The notes below the pieces were generated by a model that saw only the letters and a list, made by a program, of their open reading frames with translations, ran no database searches and was not told the origin of the DNA. A stretch of DNA of 64,000 bases from CAVVDY01 sp963819645 (GTDB taxonomy: Bacteria > Acidobacteriota > Terriglobia > Terriglobales > Acidobacteriaceae). The position numbers were made by a program, and so were the translations under genes. Below, in pieces: positions 53,857-63,519 of the stretch (positions are counted from its first letter, which is position 1; every line of letters begins with the position of its first letter). The stretch lies in the NCBI GenBank assembly GCA_963819645.1, contig CAWFWZ010000011.1, positions 101,772 to 165,771 of the forward strand, in the 5' to 3' direction.

Positions 53857-54804
53857 GTGGAAATCCTCGACCTCAGGCACTTCGCATCCTCGGACCTGCG
53901 CCCGCTACTGGAAGACGAGGTAGCTGCCTGGGGCGGACTGCTTTGCTGGGATTACCGCAGCTCAGCGGAGATGATCTTCCGCTACATCGATGCCAAAATT
54001 TTGCCGGGATACGCCGCGATCGAACGCGGCAGTGTGGTCGGCTATTCCTTCTTCGTTTATGAAGGCAGCAAGGGAGTCATCGGCGACCTGTTCGTCTCGC
54101 CGAAACGGGCGGACGCGCACGAAATTGAGCTCCGCATGCTGAAGCACGTTATCGAAACATTGCAAGAGTCGCCGGGCGTGCACCGCGTTGAAGCCCAGTT
54201 ACTCACGCATTCCAGCGGAGAGCTGGCCGCGCCATTCCTCTCCACCGGCTTTCAACGCTATCGCCGGCTGTTCCTGTCGCTTCAGCTTACGGGCTCGGAT
54301 GCGCCGCCGCTTCGCCCGCTTCCGCCTTTGAACGACATCCAGATTCGTCGCTGGACCGAGCAGGACTACCAGCCTGCCGCCGGCATCATCACCGCCGCCT
54401 ACCGCACCCACATCGATTCGGAGATCAACGACCAGTACCGCACCAACGCCGGGTCGATGCGCTTTCTGAATAACATCGTGCGCTTTCCCGGGTGCGGCGT
54501 CTTCGACAACGATTCATCGTTCGTTGCGATTCACAAACCTTCGCACGCGCTGATCGGAGTCATTCTCTGCTCGCGAATCCGTCATGACGTCGGACACATC
54601 ACCCAGGTCTGCCTGGCCCCGGAGCACCGCGGGTTCGGCATCGGTGAGAGCCTCATTGCGGCCAGTCATCGCGCATTGAGCGGAGGCAACGTTGCTCAGC
54701 TTTCGCTGACCGTCACGGAAGCGAATCGCAACGCGGTTGAGCTTTACCGGCGGATTGGCTTTGAGGAGCAGCGGGTCTTCGACGCTTTCGTCTGGGAAGG
54801 CTAA
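53857..54804 (+). CDS. Tandem GNAT acetyltransferase
   Basis: The 315-residue protein starts at GTG 53857. The C-terminal domain (~160-315) is a clear GNAT fold: IQIRRWTEQDYQPAAGIITA, VGHITQVCLAPEHRGFGIGE (acetyl-CoA pyrophosphate loop, Q/RxxGxG-type), and LTVTEANRNAVELYRRIGFE. The N-terminal half (YSFFVYEGSKGVIGDLFVSP; FLSTGFQRYRRLF) looks like a second, degenerate GNAT domain lacking a good acetyl-CoA loop. The acceptor is unknown. It is a monocistronic gene bounded by repeats. Confidence 0.88.
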   Translation: MEILDLRHFASSDLRPLLEDEVAAWGGLLCWDYRSSAEMIFRYIDAKILPGYAAIERGSVVGYSFFVYEGSKGVIGDLFVSPKRADAHEIELRMLKHVIETLQESPGVHRVEAQLLTHSSGELAAPFLSTGFQRYRRLFLSLQLTGSDAPPLRPLPPLNDIQIRRWTEQDYQPAAGIITAAYRTHIDSEINDQYRTNAGSMRFLNNIVRFPGCGVFDNDSSFVAIHKPSHALIGVILCSRIRHDVGHITQVCLAPEHRGFGIGESLIAASHRALSGGNVAQLSLTVTEANRNAVELYRRIGFEEQRVFDAFVWEG

Positions 54805-54998
54805 GCCATTGATTAAGCATAGCTTACGGAAAAGTCATTCTCACTGCGCCAACCGAAGTAATCGGCTCGGCATTGCCACTATTAAACTGACCCGTTAGCA
54901 CTTTTGGGCCTCACGCCAGTCCTCCGACCTGAGGTAAGCTGTTGCCCCCGGAAAATTTTAGGGGTCTGTTTCAGTGCGTTCGTGCAAGGAGGAAACGA

Positions 54999-55601
54999 AT
55001 GAAACGGCTCGCGATTGTGTGCGTGGCGTTGGCCTGCATGGCGTCTACGGCAGCCTTCGCCGACCAACTCTTTCTCACCCCGCCTACCAGCAACTTCCTG
55101 GGCGGCGGTGCCGGCGGCACCCGCGGCGACTATGTCACCATGACCGGCGACTTCACTCTGTCTTCGATCGGTATCCAGGGCGAGATCAGCCAGGGAGCAT
55201 CCGAAACCTTTAACGCCTACGTGTACACCGGAGACGGTTTGACACAGTTGGCGGTTGGTTCCAACATGACGTTCAACGGTGACGGCACCGAGCAGTTCTA
55301 CAACTTGCCCATCAACTACACCCTGCTGAACGGTCAGAGCTATGACATCGGCATCGACTTCCATAGCTTCAACGATCCGAACTGGCAGGTTCACTATTAC
55401 TTCTTCGACGCGGGCAGCAATCCGCCGTTCAACGTTGGACCATTTGAAGTCACCGACGGTGAAGAGAGCCACTGCGGCTCCTGCAACATCCTCGCTCCTA
55501 ATCTAGAGGTCAATGGCGCGGTTCCGGAGCCCGGAACGTTTCTGATGCTGGGCACGGGAGTGCTTGGGCTAGCTGGCGCACTGCGCCGCAAGCTGTTCTA
55601 G
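54999..55601 (+). CDS. PEP-CTERM sorting-signal protein
   Basis: The 200-residue protein starts at ATG 54999 after a perfect AAGGAGG. The signal peptide MKRLAIVCVALACMASTAAF is cleaved near AFA-D. The mature part is beta-rich (GDYVTMTGDFTLSSIGIQGE; YNLPINYTLLNGQSYDIGID). The C-terminus VPEPGTFLMLGTGVLGLAGA with RRKLF is a PEP-CTERM tripartite signal: PEP motif, membrane helix and basic cluster. Such proteins are processed by exosortase and end in the outer envelope or matrix. The exosortase gene is not in this window. Confidence 0.93.
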   Translation: MKRLAIVCVALACMASTAAFADQLFLTPPTSNFLGGGAGGTRGDYVTMTGDFTLSSIGIQGEISQGASETFNAYVYTGDGLTQLAVGSNMTFNGDGTEQFYNLPINYTLLNGQSYDIGIDFHSFNDPNWQVHYYFFDAGSNPPFNVGPFEVTDGEESHCGSCNILAPNLEVNGAVPEPGTFLMLGTGVLGLAGALRRKLF

Positions 55602-55621
55602 TTTTCCCTTGGAGTTGAATT

Positions 55622-55647
55622 CAGGCCGGCAATGCGTCGGCCTTTTT
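55622..55647 (+). terminator. Intrinsic terminator after the PEP-CTERM gene
   Basis: AGGCCG (55622-55627) pairs with CGGCCT (55637-55642), followed by TTTTTC. The stem is six base pairs with a nine-base loop, 20 bases after the stop codon. Confidence 0.7.
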
Positions 55648-55699
55648 CATTGCGCAACAGATAGCGGTCGGAATAGACCGTCAAGAATTGCGAACAGGA

Positions 55700-55730
55700 C
55701 ATCAGCCCCGGCGTTTGCCAAGGGCTGATG
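55700..55730 (-). terminator. Hairpin after the convergent PEP-CTERM gene
   Basis: CATCAGCCC (55700-55708) pairs with GGGCTGATG (55722-55730). It lies just beyond the minus-strand stop at 55772 but lacks a strong T-run, so termination is less certain than for the plus-strand hairpin. Confidence 0.45.
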
Positions 55731-55771
55731 CCATCCAATGCGGTAGGTTGTTAGCGGCGAGAAGGTTGTTT

Positions 55772-56428
55772 TTACACCAACCGCCGACGAATCGCGCCCA
55801 CTACGCCGACCAGGCCGGTGCCCATCATGAGCAGAGTGCCCGGCTCAGGAACCGCAGTCTCAAAACCAGTTACCAGACCATATCCCTGACCGTTGCCGCA
55901 ACCCCCGCACCAACGCGAGAACGGGCCTCCGCTGGTCGCATCAAAGGCCGTGAAGACTCCGCTATTCGGGTCGCTGCCGCCGGACGTCTCCAGGATCAAC
56001 TCGAGATTACCCTGGTTGGGATCGAAAAGGTACGGCGCACCAGTGAAGCTCAAGACGCTGCCGAACTGAAAGAGGCCGCCGTTGAGGGAGTAGTTGCCAA
56101 ACAGAACGGCGTTGTTCGGAATAGTGCCATCCGGAACCGACTGCGCGGTGGTGGCCAGGTAAAGCGAGAAATTCAAATTCGCAACACCCTGGTTGGGGCC
56201 GTTGTTGAATGTCGTGTCGTAGAAGCTGATGGATCCAACGTTAATGGATTGTCCATTGAACGCTGGGCTGTTGTAGATCTGTTCGTAGTTACCGTTGTCA
56301 ATGGATCGGCAACTAAATGGTATGCAGTTGTTGCTGTTCGGTGGGTTGCCGAGGATGATGTCGGCCATCGCGGGCAGCGCAACGGCAAACATCAAGCAAA
56401 GCGCAAGACCAGCAAGGAGCTTCTTCAT
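55772..56428 (-). CDS. PEP-CTERM sorting-signal protein, convergent
   Basis: The 218-residue protein has a signal peptide (MKKLLAGLALCLMFAVALPA, cleaved near AMA-D). The beta-rich middle contains NINVGSISFYDTTFNN-like strands and a Cys-rich turn (RWCGGCGNGQGYG). The C-terminal PEP-CTERM signal is VPEPGTLLMMGTGLVGVVGA with RRRLV. It faces the plus-strand PEP-CTERM gene across 170 bases. The two C-terminal signals are similar but the bodies differ, so they are not a recent duplication. Surface or matrix location is predicted from the family. Confidence 0.93.
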   Translation of the reverse strand: MKKLLAGLALCLMFAVALPAMADIILGNPPNSNNCIPFSCRSIDNGNYEQIYNSPAFNGQSINVGSISFYDTTFNNGPNQGVANLNFSLYLATTAQSVPDGTIPNNAVLFGNYSLNGGLFQFGSVLSFTGAPYLFDPNQGNLELILETSGGSDPNSGVFTAFDATSGGPFSRWCGGCGNGQGYGLVTGFETAVPEPGTLLMMGTGLVGVVGAIRRRLV

Positions 56429-56710
56429 AGTTTCCTCCCGATTAACTCAACTGAAGGCAGAAAACTTCGCACATGGGTCGTTGACGATACGCCAACCTGC
56501 ACAGCTGCCTGAGCGGCTGGACGTACCCTCATCGAGGGTAACCATTGTGCGTTCTGGCGAGCTTCATGGCAAGAGAAAGTTTCAGGGAGTCCCCAACCGC
56601 CCCGACTGGAAATTGGACATTTCGTCGCCGGGCATCTGACCGCAGCCTGATGCGTTTGGTCACCAGCCTAGCCTGCCCGCTCTCCAACTCACGCCTTTGG
56701 CTACGACCCG
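56429..56710. other. Intergenic region
   Basis: This stretch holds the upstream region of the minus-strand PEP-CTERM gene and the 3' side of the long BNR gene. I see no gene, no clear promoter and no dispersed repeat. Confidence 0.4.
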
Positions 56711-59700
56711 CTACAACCCCGCACCGGCCACAGTAGCCATATTGCTGCTCTCCAGCGCGCGGTTCAGTGCCGGAAGATCGTCTTTGATCAGCTTCTGATA
56801 CTCCTCTCTAACTTTGGCGTACTCGCCTTCGTATTGCTTCAGCAGCGCAAGTTGATTGTCGGTAGGAGCGAAATCCGCCCCGCCGGCCACATCACCGCCG
56901 CCCGTACCGACCGCCGCATTGAGCCACATCAGATTCAAGTACAGCTCATAAGGCTCGACGAAATATTTATCGTCGCTGTTGGTAAGCGCCTTCGAGGTCA
57001 ACTGATATTCGATGGCTCTTCAGCTTCTTATTCATGGCCTCGACTTCTTTCAGAAGCTCGGCCTTCTGTGCTGCCTTCGCCTTATCTGAGTTCGGAGAAG
57101 CCGCCGACGGCTCTGCGTCATAGTCGTCATCGTCTTCGTCAGCCGGAGCCGCCTGCGCAGACTGCTCTTTCTTCTTGTCAGGACGAAGCATCGCCTCCAG
57201 TACTTCCATCTGTTTGCGCAACCATTCGATCCGGTTGATGGAGTCCGACACCTCGCTGATCAGTCCGGTGATGCGCAGCAGGGTTTGCACGGATTGCTGA
57301 ATGTCTGCGTCCGAGCCGGGAGAATGAGGATCGCGCAGCACGGTGAGCGGCTGCGTATAGGTCTGGCCATCGACCTTCAGACGCACCGTGTAATTTCCCG
57401 GCGCGACGATAGGACCAACCTCGGCCGGCTTGGTTCCCCAATGAGTGATCGGGCGCGAATCAGCGCCCCGGAAGCGCGGCTCGTCCCAGATATGAGGATT
57501 GTCCGGAGCCACGGTTCGCAGAGCCACTACCCGCGGCGATTCGTAGCGCATATCCCATTTCACGCGATTGATGCCCGGCTGGCCCGGCGCTTCCAGCTTG
57601 CGCACCAGCTTGCCTTGCGAATCCAGGATCTCAAGCTCGATTTCATCCTTTGGCTTTGTCTTGAGCGAAAAATTCAGCATCGCCTGACCATTTGGCGTGA
57701 AGCGGAAGGACGGCCGCGGTTCGAAGAGCACGACCGCCGCATCGGAGCGGTCCTTCGCCATCTGCTCCAGCGGCGTGATGTCGTCGAGAATGTAGAGCCC
57801 GCGACCATAGGTCGAAATCACCAGGTCGTGAAACTCCTTCTGCACCACGGCCCAGCTAACTGGAGCGTGCGGCAGTCCGCCCTCGAGCGGAGTCCATTTC
57901 GCGCCATCGTCCAGCGAGTAGTAAAGGCCATCGCCGGTTCCGGCAAACAGCACGCCCTTCGCGTTGGGATCTTCGGCAATCACGCGCACATACGACAGCT
58001 CGCTCTTGGGAAGATTGCCGGCGATCGGCTTCCAGGTCGCGCCGAAGTCCGTCGTCTTGTAGATGAATGGATCGCGATTATCGGCCAGGTGCAGATCGAC
58101 ACTGATGTAGGCCGTTCCGGCGTCGAAGGCCGACGGCGCGATGCTGGTGATGGTTCCCAGCGGCGGCACGCCGGAGATGTTCTTGCTGACGTTCGTCCAG
58201 TTGCCTCCGCCGTCTTTCGTGTACCAGACCTGGCCGTCGTTGGTGCCCGCCCAGATCAGGCCTTTCTGAATCTTCGATGGCGCGAGCGCGAAGATTACTT
58301 CGCCCTCGAACTGTCCCAGGTTGTCGCCGACAATTCCACCCGATGGAATGATGTGTGCCGGATCGTGAGTCGAGAGATCCGGGCTGATCACCGTCCAGCT
58401 TTGTCCTTTATTCGAGGTCTTGAACACGACCTGGCAGCCGTAATAAACGGTCTCGTGATCGAAGGGATCGATCGCCAGCGGCGCTGTCCAGTGGCAGCGG
58501 TACTTCACTGAGTTGGGTGGCGAGTCGAGCGTAATCTGCCACGGACTCACCGAGTGCGCTTTCTTATAGCGAGCATCCCAGCGCGTCACTTTGTTTCCGT
58601 AGCAGGTGGCCCACACCACGTTAGGATCGACCGTATCCGGCACGGTGAAGCCGGACTCGCATCCTCCCATGCCATGGTCCCAGCCGGTTTCGCCATAGCC
58701 TTGCGGCACGCTGGGCCCGCGCATGTTCCCGTCGTCCTGCATGTTGCTGTAGAAGTAGTAAGGAACCTGGTTGTCCACGGCGACGTGATACATCTGCCCA
58801 ATGGGCAGCGACACGCGATGGAAGCCGCGGCCATGTACGGTGGTGATGTTCAAGCCGCCGTCATCAGTAATCACGAAACGGTCGGCATTCTTGGGATCGA
58901 ACCAGATATCGTGGTTGTCGCCGCCCCAGTGCTTCTCGTCGAAGTTGAAACCGCCGTCGAGCGATTGCCAGAACGAGCTGTTCGACACCAGAATTTCGTT
59001 GTCGTTCGAAGGAGAGACCGCAAGCCGAATGTAATATCCGGCACGGCCGATCAACTGACGCTGATAGTTGACTACCTTCCAGTTCTCGCCGCCATCGTCC
59101 GAACGCCACAGCGAGCCTTGGTCGGCAGTCTGAATCAGTGCGTACACGCGATTGGAATTGCTCGGCGCGACCGCGACATCGATCTTGCCTACTGGCGACT
59201 TCGGCATACCGTGGCCTTCAATGCGCTTCCAGGTCGTGCCGCCATCGTGCGAAACATAAACGCCGCTTCCCGGACCACCGCTCAGCTCGGCCCATGTATG
59301 CATCTCCACTTGCCACATGCCGGCGAAGAGCGTGTGCGGATTCTGCGGGTCCATCGACAAGCCCGAGCAGCCGGTCTTCTCGTCGGCGAATAAAACGCGC
59401 TCCCAGTTCTTGCCGCCGTCGATGGTGCGATAAACGCCGCGCTCCTGCTGCGGTCCAGTCGTGCGGCCCAGCACGCATGCGAACACAATCTCAGGATTGT
59501 CTGGATGAACGATGATGCGGCCAATGCGGCCCGACTGCGGCAGGCCCATGTTCTTCCACGTTTTGCCGGCATCGGTCGACTTGTAGATTCCGTCGCCCAT
59601 CACGTCGCTGTCGCGGACCGCCCACGCCTCGCCGGTTCCCGCCCAAACCGTCGAGGGCTGCGAAGGCGCCACCGCCAGCGCGCCAATTGCGGCAGCAGGC

Positions 59701-59951
59701 TGCTTGTCGAAGATTGGGTCCCAGCGATTACCGCCGTCGGTCGACTTCCACACGCCGCCCGAAGCTGCTCCCGCGTAGTAGGTACTCGGGTCGCCGGGAA
59801 TTCCGGCGATCGATGCCACACGATTGCCGACTCTAGGGCCGACAAAGCGGAATGCCAGTTGATCGTTCTTGGGAGTTTCAGGACTTTGTGCGGCGGCTGA
59901 GAAAACAGTGCAGATGCAGAAAATAAAAACGCTCAGTCTTCGGACGAGCAT
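56711..59951 (-). pseudogene. Long secreted BNR/sortilin-type beta-propeller protein, late frameshift
   Basis: From ATG 59951 a signal peptide (MLVRRLSVFIFCICTVFSAA) leads into repeated BNR/Asp-box blades, for example GGVWKSTDGGNRWDPIF, GIYKSTDAGKTWKNMG, GVYRTIDGGKNWERVLF and WYTKDGGGNWTNV. These repeats resemble VPS10/sortilin-like propellers and predict 10-bladed domains. After ~700 residues a beta-sandwich segment follows (IELEILDSQGKLVRKLEAPG, YTVRLKVDGQTYTQPLTVLR), then a helical, acidic tail. Near 57010 one extra base breaks the frame; the other frame continues IEYQLTSKALTNSDDKYFVE to a stop at 56711. Total ~1079 codons. The role is unknown; glycosidase activity is not supported. Confidence 0.9.
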
Positions 59952-60089
59952 TGCTTACATACCTCCAACGCAGAAGCTGTTTTTGAACAGGCCCGCGCGC
60001 GCTTCAGGTTGTGACAAAACGGTTACGCGAAGGGAGCAGTGTACCACCGCGTCACGAGCCGAAGCTGAATGAGCGGGCATCGCGTTTGG

Positions 60090-60295
60090 AAGGATTTGTA
60101 TCAGGGCTCGGCTTTACAGGCCGTTGAAACGGTCTCGGATCATCCGCTTTGTATCAGGGCACGGCTTCAGCCGTGCCGCACAGCCCTTTTCTTTTGTCAT
60201 TCCGAGCGGCTTCAGCCGCGAGGAATCTGCTCTTGTTCCCACCGCGAGGAGTTCTTGTGCAACCTGTGAAGTCAGGCCCTGATACGACACGGTAG
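60090..60295. repeat. Two repeat families in the gap before the nitroreductase-like gene
   Basis: TTTGTATCAGGGC units lie near 60097 and 60150, the second with a perfect CACGGCTTCAGCCGTG stem. A CATTCCGAGCGG element with GAGGAATCTGC follows (~60198-60230), then an inverted GTCAGGCCCTGATACGAC end (~60270-60288). Confidence 0.8.
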
Positions 60296-60384
60296 CGCCT
60301 TCTGCAGCCTGAAGACGGCATATAATTTTCGTCGCGCAAATACCTCGAATCCAGTTGCCAAAACTAACCGTCAATGAGGTAACA

Positions 60385-60748
60385 ATGTCGGCACAAGATG
60401 ACTCTCTTAAAGATCGCCTCTCCCGATATCGGCAAATCAAGCTGACCGTGATCGGCAGGAAGTCAGGCCGCGCCATCTCGAACCCGGTCTGGTTCGTGTT
60501 CGAGGACGACAAGCTCTACCTGCTCCCACTGCAGGGGTCAGATACTCAGTGGTATAAGAACGTGCTCCACAACCCGACGATTCGGATTGATGCTCGCGGC
60601 GCAGAAGGTGAATTTCACGCCGTTCCCATCACCAATGCGAAGCAGGTTGCGTGCGGTGGTCGAGAAGTTTCGCGAGAAGTACGGCGCGGCCGACGTGAAG
60701 AAGTACTATTCCAAGTTCGACGTTGCCGTGCTGGCCGAGCCCACATAA
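60385..60748 (+). pseudogene. Nitroreductase/quinone-reductase family protein, frameshifted
   Basis: ATG 60385 starts MSAQDDSLKDRLSRYRQIKL. LTVIGRKSGRAISNPVWFVF, EDDKLYLLPLQGSDTQWYKN and VLHNPTIRIDARG match small split-barrel flavin or F420-type proteins annotated as nitroreductase/quinone reductase family. Near 60650 one extra base breaks the frame; the other frame gives VVEKFREKYGAADVKKYYSK, FDVAVLAEPT and a stop at 60746-60748. The joined 121 residues are normal length. Cofactor and substrate are unknown. A TATAAT at 60321-60326 lies upstream. Confidence 0.8.
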
Positions 60749-60824
60749 GAGTTGCTACTTTGGTGGGCGCGGCGGAGATTATGTGAGTACTTGGCTTGGC
60801 TAGTGTCGGCGGAACGACCGGGGA

Positions 60825-60935
60825 CCTGAGCCCCAATGGGGCGACCAACATGATAGCCCAGCACGGAGCCGCAGGCGGAGTGCTGGGTGGGAGTGGGAGA
60901 AGAATTGCGAGTCGCGTAGCGACGGCACAGTTCTC
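60825..60935. repeat. ~110-base dispersed repeat, second copy
   Basis: GCGACCAACATGATAGCCC (~60841), GGCGGAGTGCTGGGTG and GAGTCGCGTAGCGACGGCAC repeat the order found at 19235-19345, with a shorter middle spacer. Confidence 0.7.
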
Positions 60936-61013
60936 ACAAAGATTCAGTTCGGCGAGTGGCTCGGGCACCCCGTGTGTGTCGACTATTCAGAGTGCTTGCC
61001 TGGGCCACCCGCG

Positions 61014-61210
61014 TTCTCGCTCCTGAAGCGCGGCATTATCGGAACGTGGCATCGGATGAGCGCAAAGCATCTGCAAGCCTACCTTGACGAAATGTGCTTC
61101 CGATTTGATAACCGTAAGAACCCTTACCTGTTCCGCGATACGCTTCTCAAGATGCGGAAGCGGAGTACGTTGAATACAAGCAACTCACTAGTCCGGCGGA
61201 GGCATATCGA
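61014..61210 (+). pseudogene. IS1595-type transposase C-terminal remnant
   Basis: Only the last ~50 codons remain: FSLLKRGIIGTWHRMSAKHL, QAYLDEMCFRFDNRKNPYLF and RDTLLK, the C-terminal part of IS1595-family (ISXO2-like) DDE transposases. A small frame change then gives EAEYVEYKQLTSPAEAYR. The upstream DDE motifs and N-terminal zinc region are missing, and the sequence before FSLL is a repeat fragment. No terminal inverted repeats or target duplication are visible. This marks an old, decayed insertion at the start of a gene-poor stretch. Confidence 0.75.
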
Positions 61211-62223
61211 ACGTCCAAGATTGACGCTAGACTTAAAATGCGTTCTATCAGTCCGTTTCTGCTAGGTTGCGGGTTGAAACCATTGCAGTTGCCCCAACGG
61301 CCGGGGTAGTTATTCAGAACATTGCCAGCGATTAATAATCCATTCCGTGATCGCAATTGGATTCTGCTTTAGTGCAAAACCCTCATCTCGGTTGACTGAC
61401 GAGCTCGGAGTCGGGATCTACAAGAACGCTTGTCGGTTTGGTCTAATTTTGTGTCTACCCACACTCTCTTTCCATCTGATCGACTAGCTTGCCAGTTGCT
61501 ATTCCTCGACATCTGTGGTCAAGTCCTACCTTCTATCCTCGACATCTATGTCTTCTGCCGTTGTTGAGTACTCCATGGTGTTCCAAAGTAGACGCTTAAA
61601 CTTGGATGGAATTCCATTGCCCTCTTCAGGTTCCACCTTGTCCGAGCAGGAATGGGTGCGGCGAAGCAGTATGCTGGTTGATGCTTGCATTAGCGTCTAT
61701 TCGCCGACAATTGATTGTTCGGCCTCCAACATTGTCGAGTGTTGGTACCTTAAACTCTTGGTCTACGCGGCACCGACGCACTAAAGGCGATATAATGGTC
61801 CCAATCGTTCTGCTGGGCTTTCGTCGATCTGGGTCGCCATCGGATGATATGGAGTAGAGCGTACTGAACGTCATCCAATAGCCTAGCCCGCGCATTCGCA
61901 GAGAACTCAAGCTCCGAGACCACTCCCTCGAAAATAGTTACAGGCATGGCTAGGCAGAGCCGCAAGGAACCAAGCCCAAAGTGAGAACGATTGCCAACCG
62001 CGATAACGCAATGTCACAGCCTGTCCCGCTTGCGTAAGAGTACGCGCATTGCACAGGCCGCGACACGTTTAGCCACTGACACACCTCCGCATTGCTCGGT
62101 GTAACCCGCGCGACTGGAGTATGCGCCGTTGGCTACTTTGGACTCAACGGGATAATCCTGGAGCTTCTGGTTACCTTCGTACCCTCGCTCTGCCACTTTT
62201 CTCGTGCGTCTTAGTTCAGCCTG

Positions 62224-62266
62224 GTGCCCCAGGTTCGCGTCCTTCGGTTGGACGCTAACCTGGGTA
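62224..62266. repeat. Hairpin repeat, intergenic copy
   Basis: CCCAGGTTCGCGTCC and GGACGCTAACCTGGG pair with a single mismatch around a TTCGGTT loop. Nearly the same sequence lies inside the anti-sigma gene at 26494-26537. Confidence 0.75.
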
Positions 62267-62351
62267 GATCAAGTTTCGCGACGCCACAGCAGTGTGAGTT
62301 ACACACTCCCGGTCTCTGGTCTCGATCGCGACGACATCGTGGGATTAAGTA

Positions 62352-62540
62352 CAGGGTAGAGCCGCGCTTCAGCGCGGCGTTAAGGCGCTCTCTCTTACCT
62401 TTTCCAATCTGCCGAAGGCTTGCGCGGAGCCGTCAGGCGGAGCGCACAGAAGAACAGATCCCTCAGCGGCTGACGCCGCTTCGTGATGACAAACCAAAGA
62501 GAGACTCGATAACGCGGCGCTGAAGCGCCGCTCTACCCGC
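62352..62540. repeat. Inverted pair of GTAGAGC-type repeats
   Basis: GGGTAGAGCCGCGCTTCAGC (~62355) faces GCTGAAGCGCCGCTCTACCC (~62520). A GCAGATCCC-type dispersed element (AACAGATCCCTCAGCGG, ~62453) lies between them. The arrangement copies that between prfA and prmC. Confidence 0.75.
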
Positions 62541-63069
62541 CCCCTCTCGCCGCTGCATTGGGCTCCGCTCTACCCGCTCGTCTCGGCGGTGCATTGGATG
62601 CTCGGAATAACACATCAATAACCGACGACCAGGCGTTTCCCAAAATGGGAATTTCTGGTTACCTTCGTACCCTCGCCCCACCACTATTCGCGTGCTTCTA
62701 CGTCCAGCAACTCCTAAACTAGCGCCGAGGACTCGCCAACGTGTCCTTGAGGCCGACTATCGAGCGGCTGGCGCTAAGTTCTTTGAAATCTAGATTTTGC
62801 CTGTAAGTCCCACGGGCTCAAGATTTTGCGATAGAAATGTGGCCTAAAGTGTTGAAAACAAGGATTCGCAAAAACGTTTTTTTCAGGCTTTCACGTTATC
62901 GGACGTGGGTAGCTGCGAGCTCCGAGCCGCTAATTATGAGGCAGAAGCCAAGGTGCCAGAAGCCAAGCGCCAAGCGCTAAGTGCCGATAGGGGGCTCTAG
63001 TCTTGCGCGTGGCGGCTGGTTGCAATCCGGCGAAGAGCGAATGGCGAATGGCGAAAAACGCGCTGTAAC

Positions 63070-63519
63070 TCACCTCTTCTTAATGTGCAGCAGCTTCTGG
63101 ACTTCGGCGATGACAGTCCCTGAGTCATCTGTAATCTCGACCGTGAACGTCGGCTCCAGCTTCTCCTGAGTGGTCAGCGCGTGCCGGATGTCGTCGATCT
63201 GCTGTTGAGTCAGCCGGAAACTGGCCCGCACCCTGCCCTTGCCCGGTCGCCGGAAGCGGATGCTGGCCGATTTGTCCCAAACGATGTACTCAGGCCCGAG
63301 GTTCTCGATCAGCATAAGCATGTAGAAGGGGTCGGCCATTGAATAGAGCGAGCCACCGTAGTGGGTGCCGACAAAGTTGGTGTTCCAGCGGTGCAGCGGC
63401 AGCTCGACGTCGACGGCCCGCCAGTCGGCGTCCCAGCGGGTGACACGAATGCCGGCCCCTAAGAATGGCGGCCAGAAGTTGACCAGACGGCGGATGTGGC
63501 GCTTGAACCACGCGTTCAT
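63070..63519 (-). CDS. DUF4442 (thioesterase-like) protein
   Basis: The 149-residue protein starts at ATG 63519 (MNAWFKRHIRRLVNFWPPFL). VELPLHRWNTNFVGTHYGGS and LYSMADPFYMLMLIENLG follow the hot-dog fold seen in DUF4442, with HYGG at the position of the thioesterase active-site loop. GPEYIVWDKSASIRFRRPGK and a C-terminal VEITDDSGTVIAEVQKLLHI complete it. Acyl-CoA thioesterase activity is plausible from the fold but not established. The gene stands alone, between the decayed region and ftsH. Confidence 0.85.
   Translation of the reverse strand: MNAWFKRHIRRLVNFWPPFLGAGIRVTRWDADWRAVDVELPLHRWNTNFVGTHYGGSLYSMADPFYMLMLIENLGPEYIVWDKSASIRFRRPGKGRVRASFRLTQQQIDDIRHALTTQEKLEPTFTVEITDDSGTVIAEVQKLLHIKKR

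Larger units (their letters stand above)
61211..63065. other. Gene-poor, decayed region
   Basis: Over 1.8 kb I find no gene I can support. Frames here are short and lack recognisable motifs. Present are a direct repeat TTCTGGTTACCTTCGTACCC at ~62166 and ~62655, the hairpin repeat at 62224-62266, the GTAGAGC inverted pair at 62352-62540, and an A/T-rich patch with AAAACGTTTTTTTC near 62873. Confidence 0.6.

Noticed and set aside
61750..61965. 71-residue minus-strand frame with protein-like composition
   Set aside because: Too short and without any family motif in a decayed region; could be a remnant but cannot be supported.
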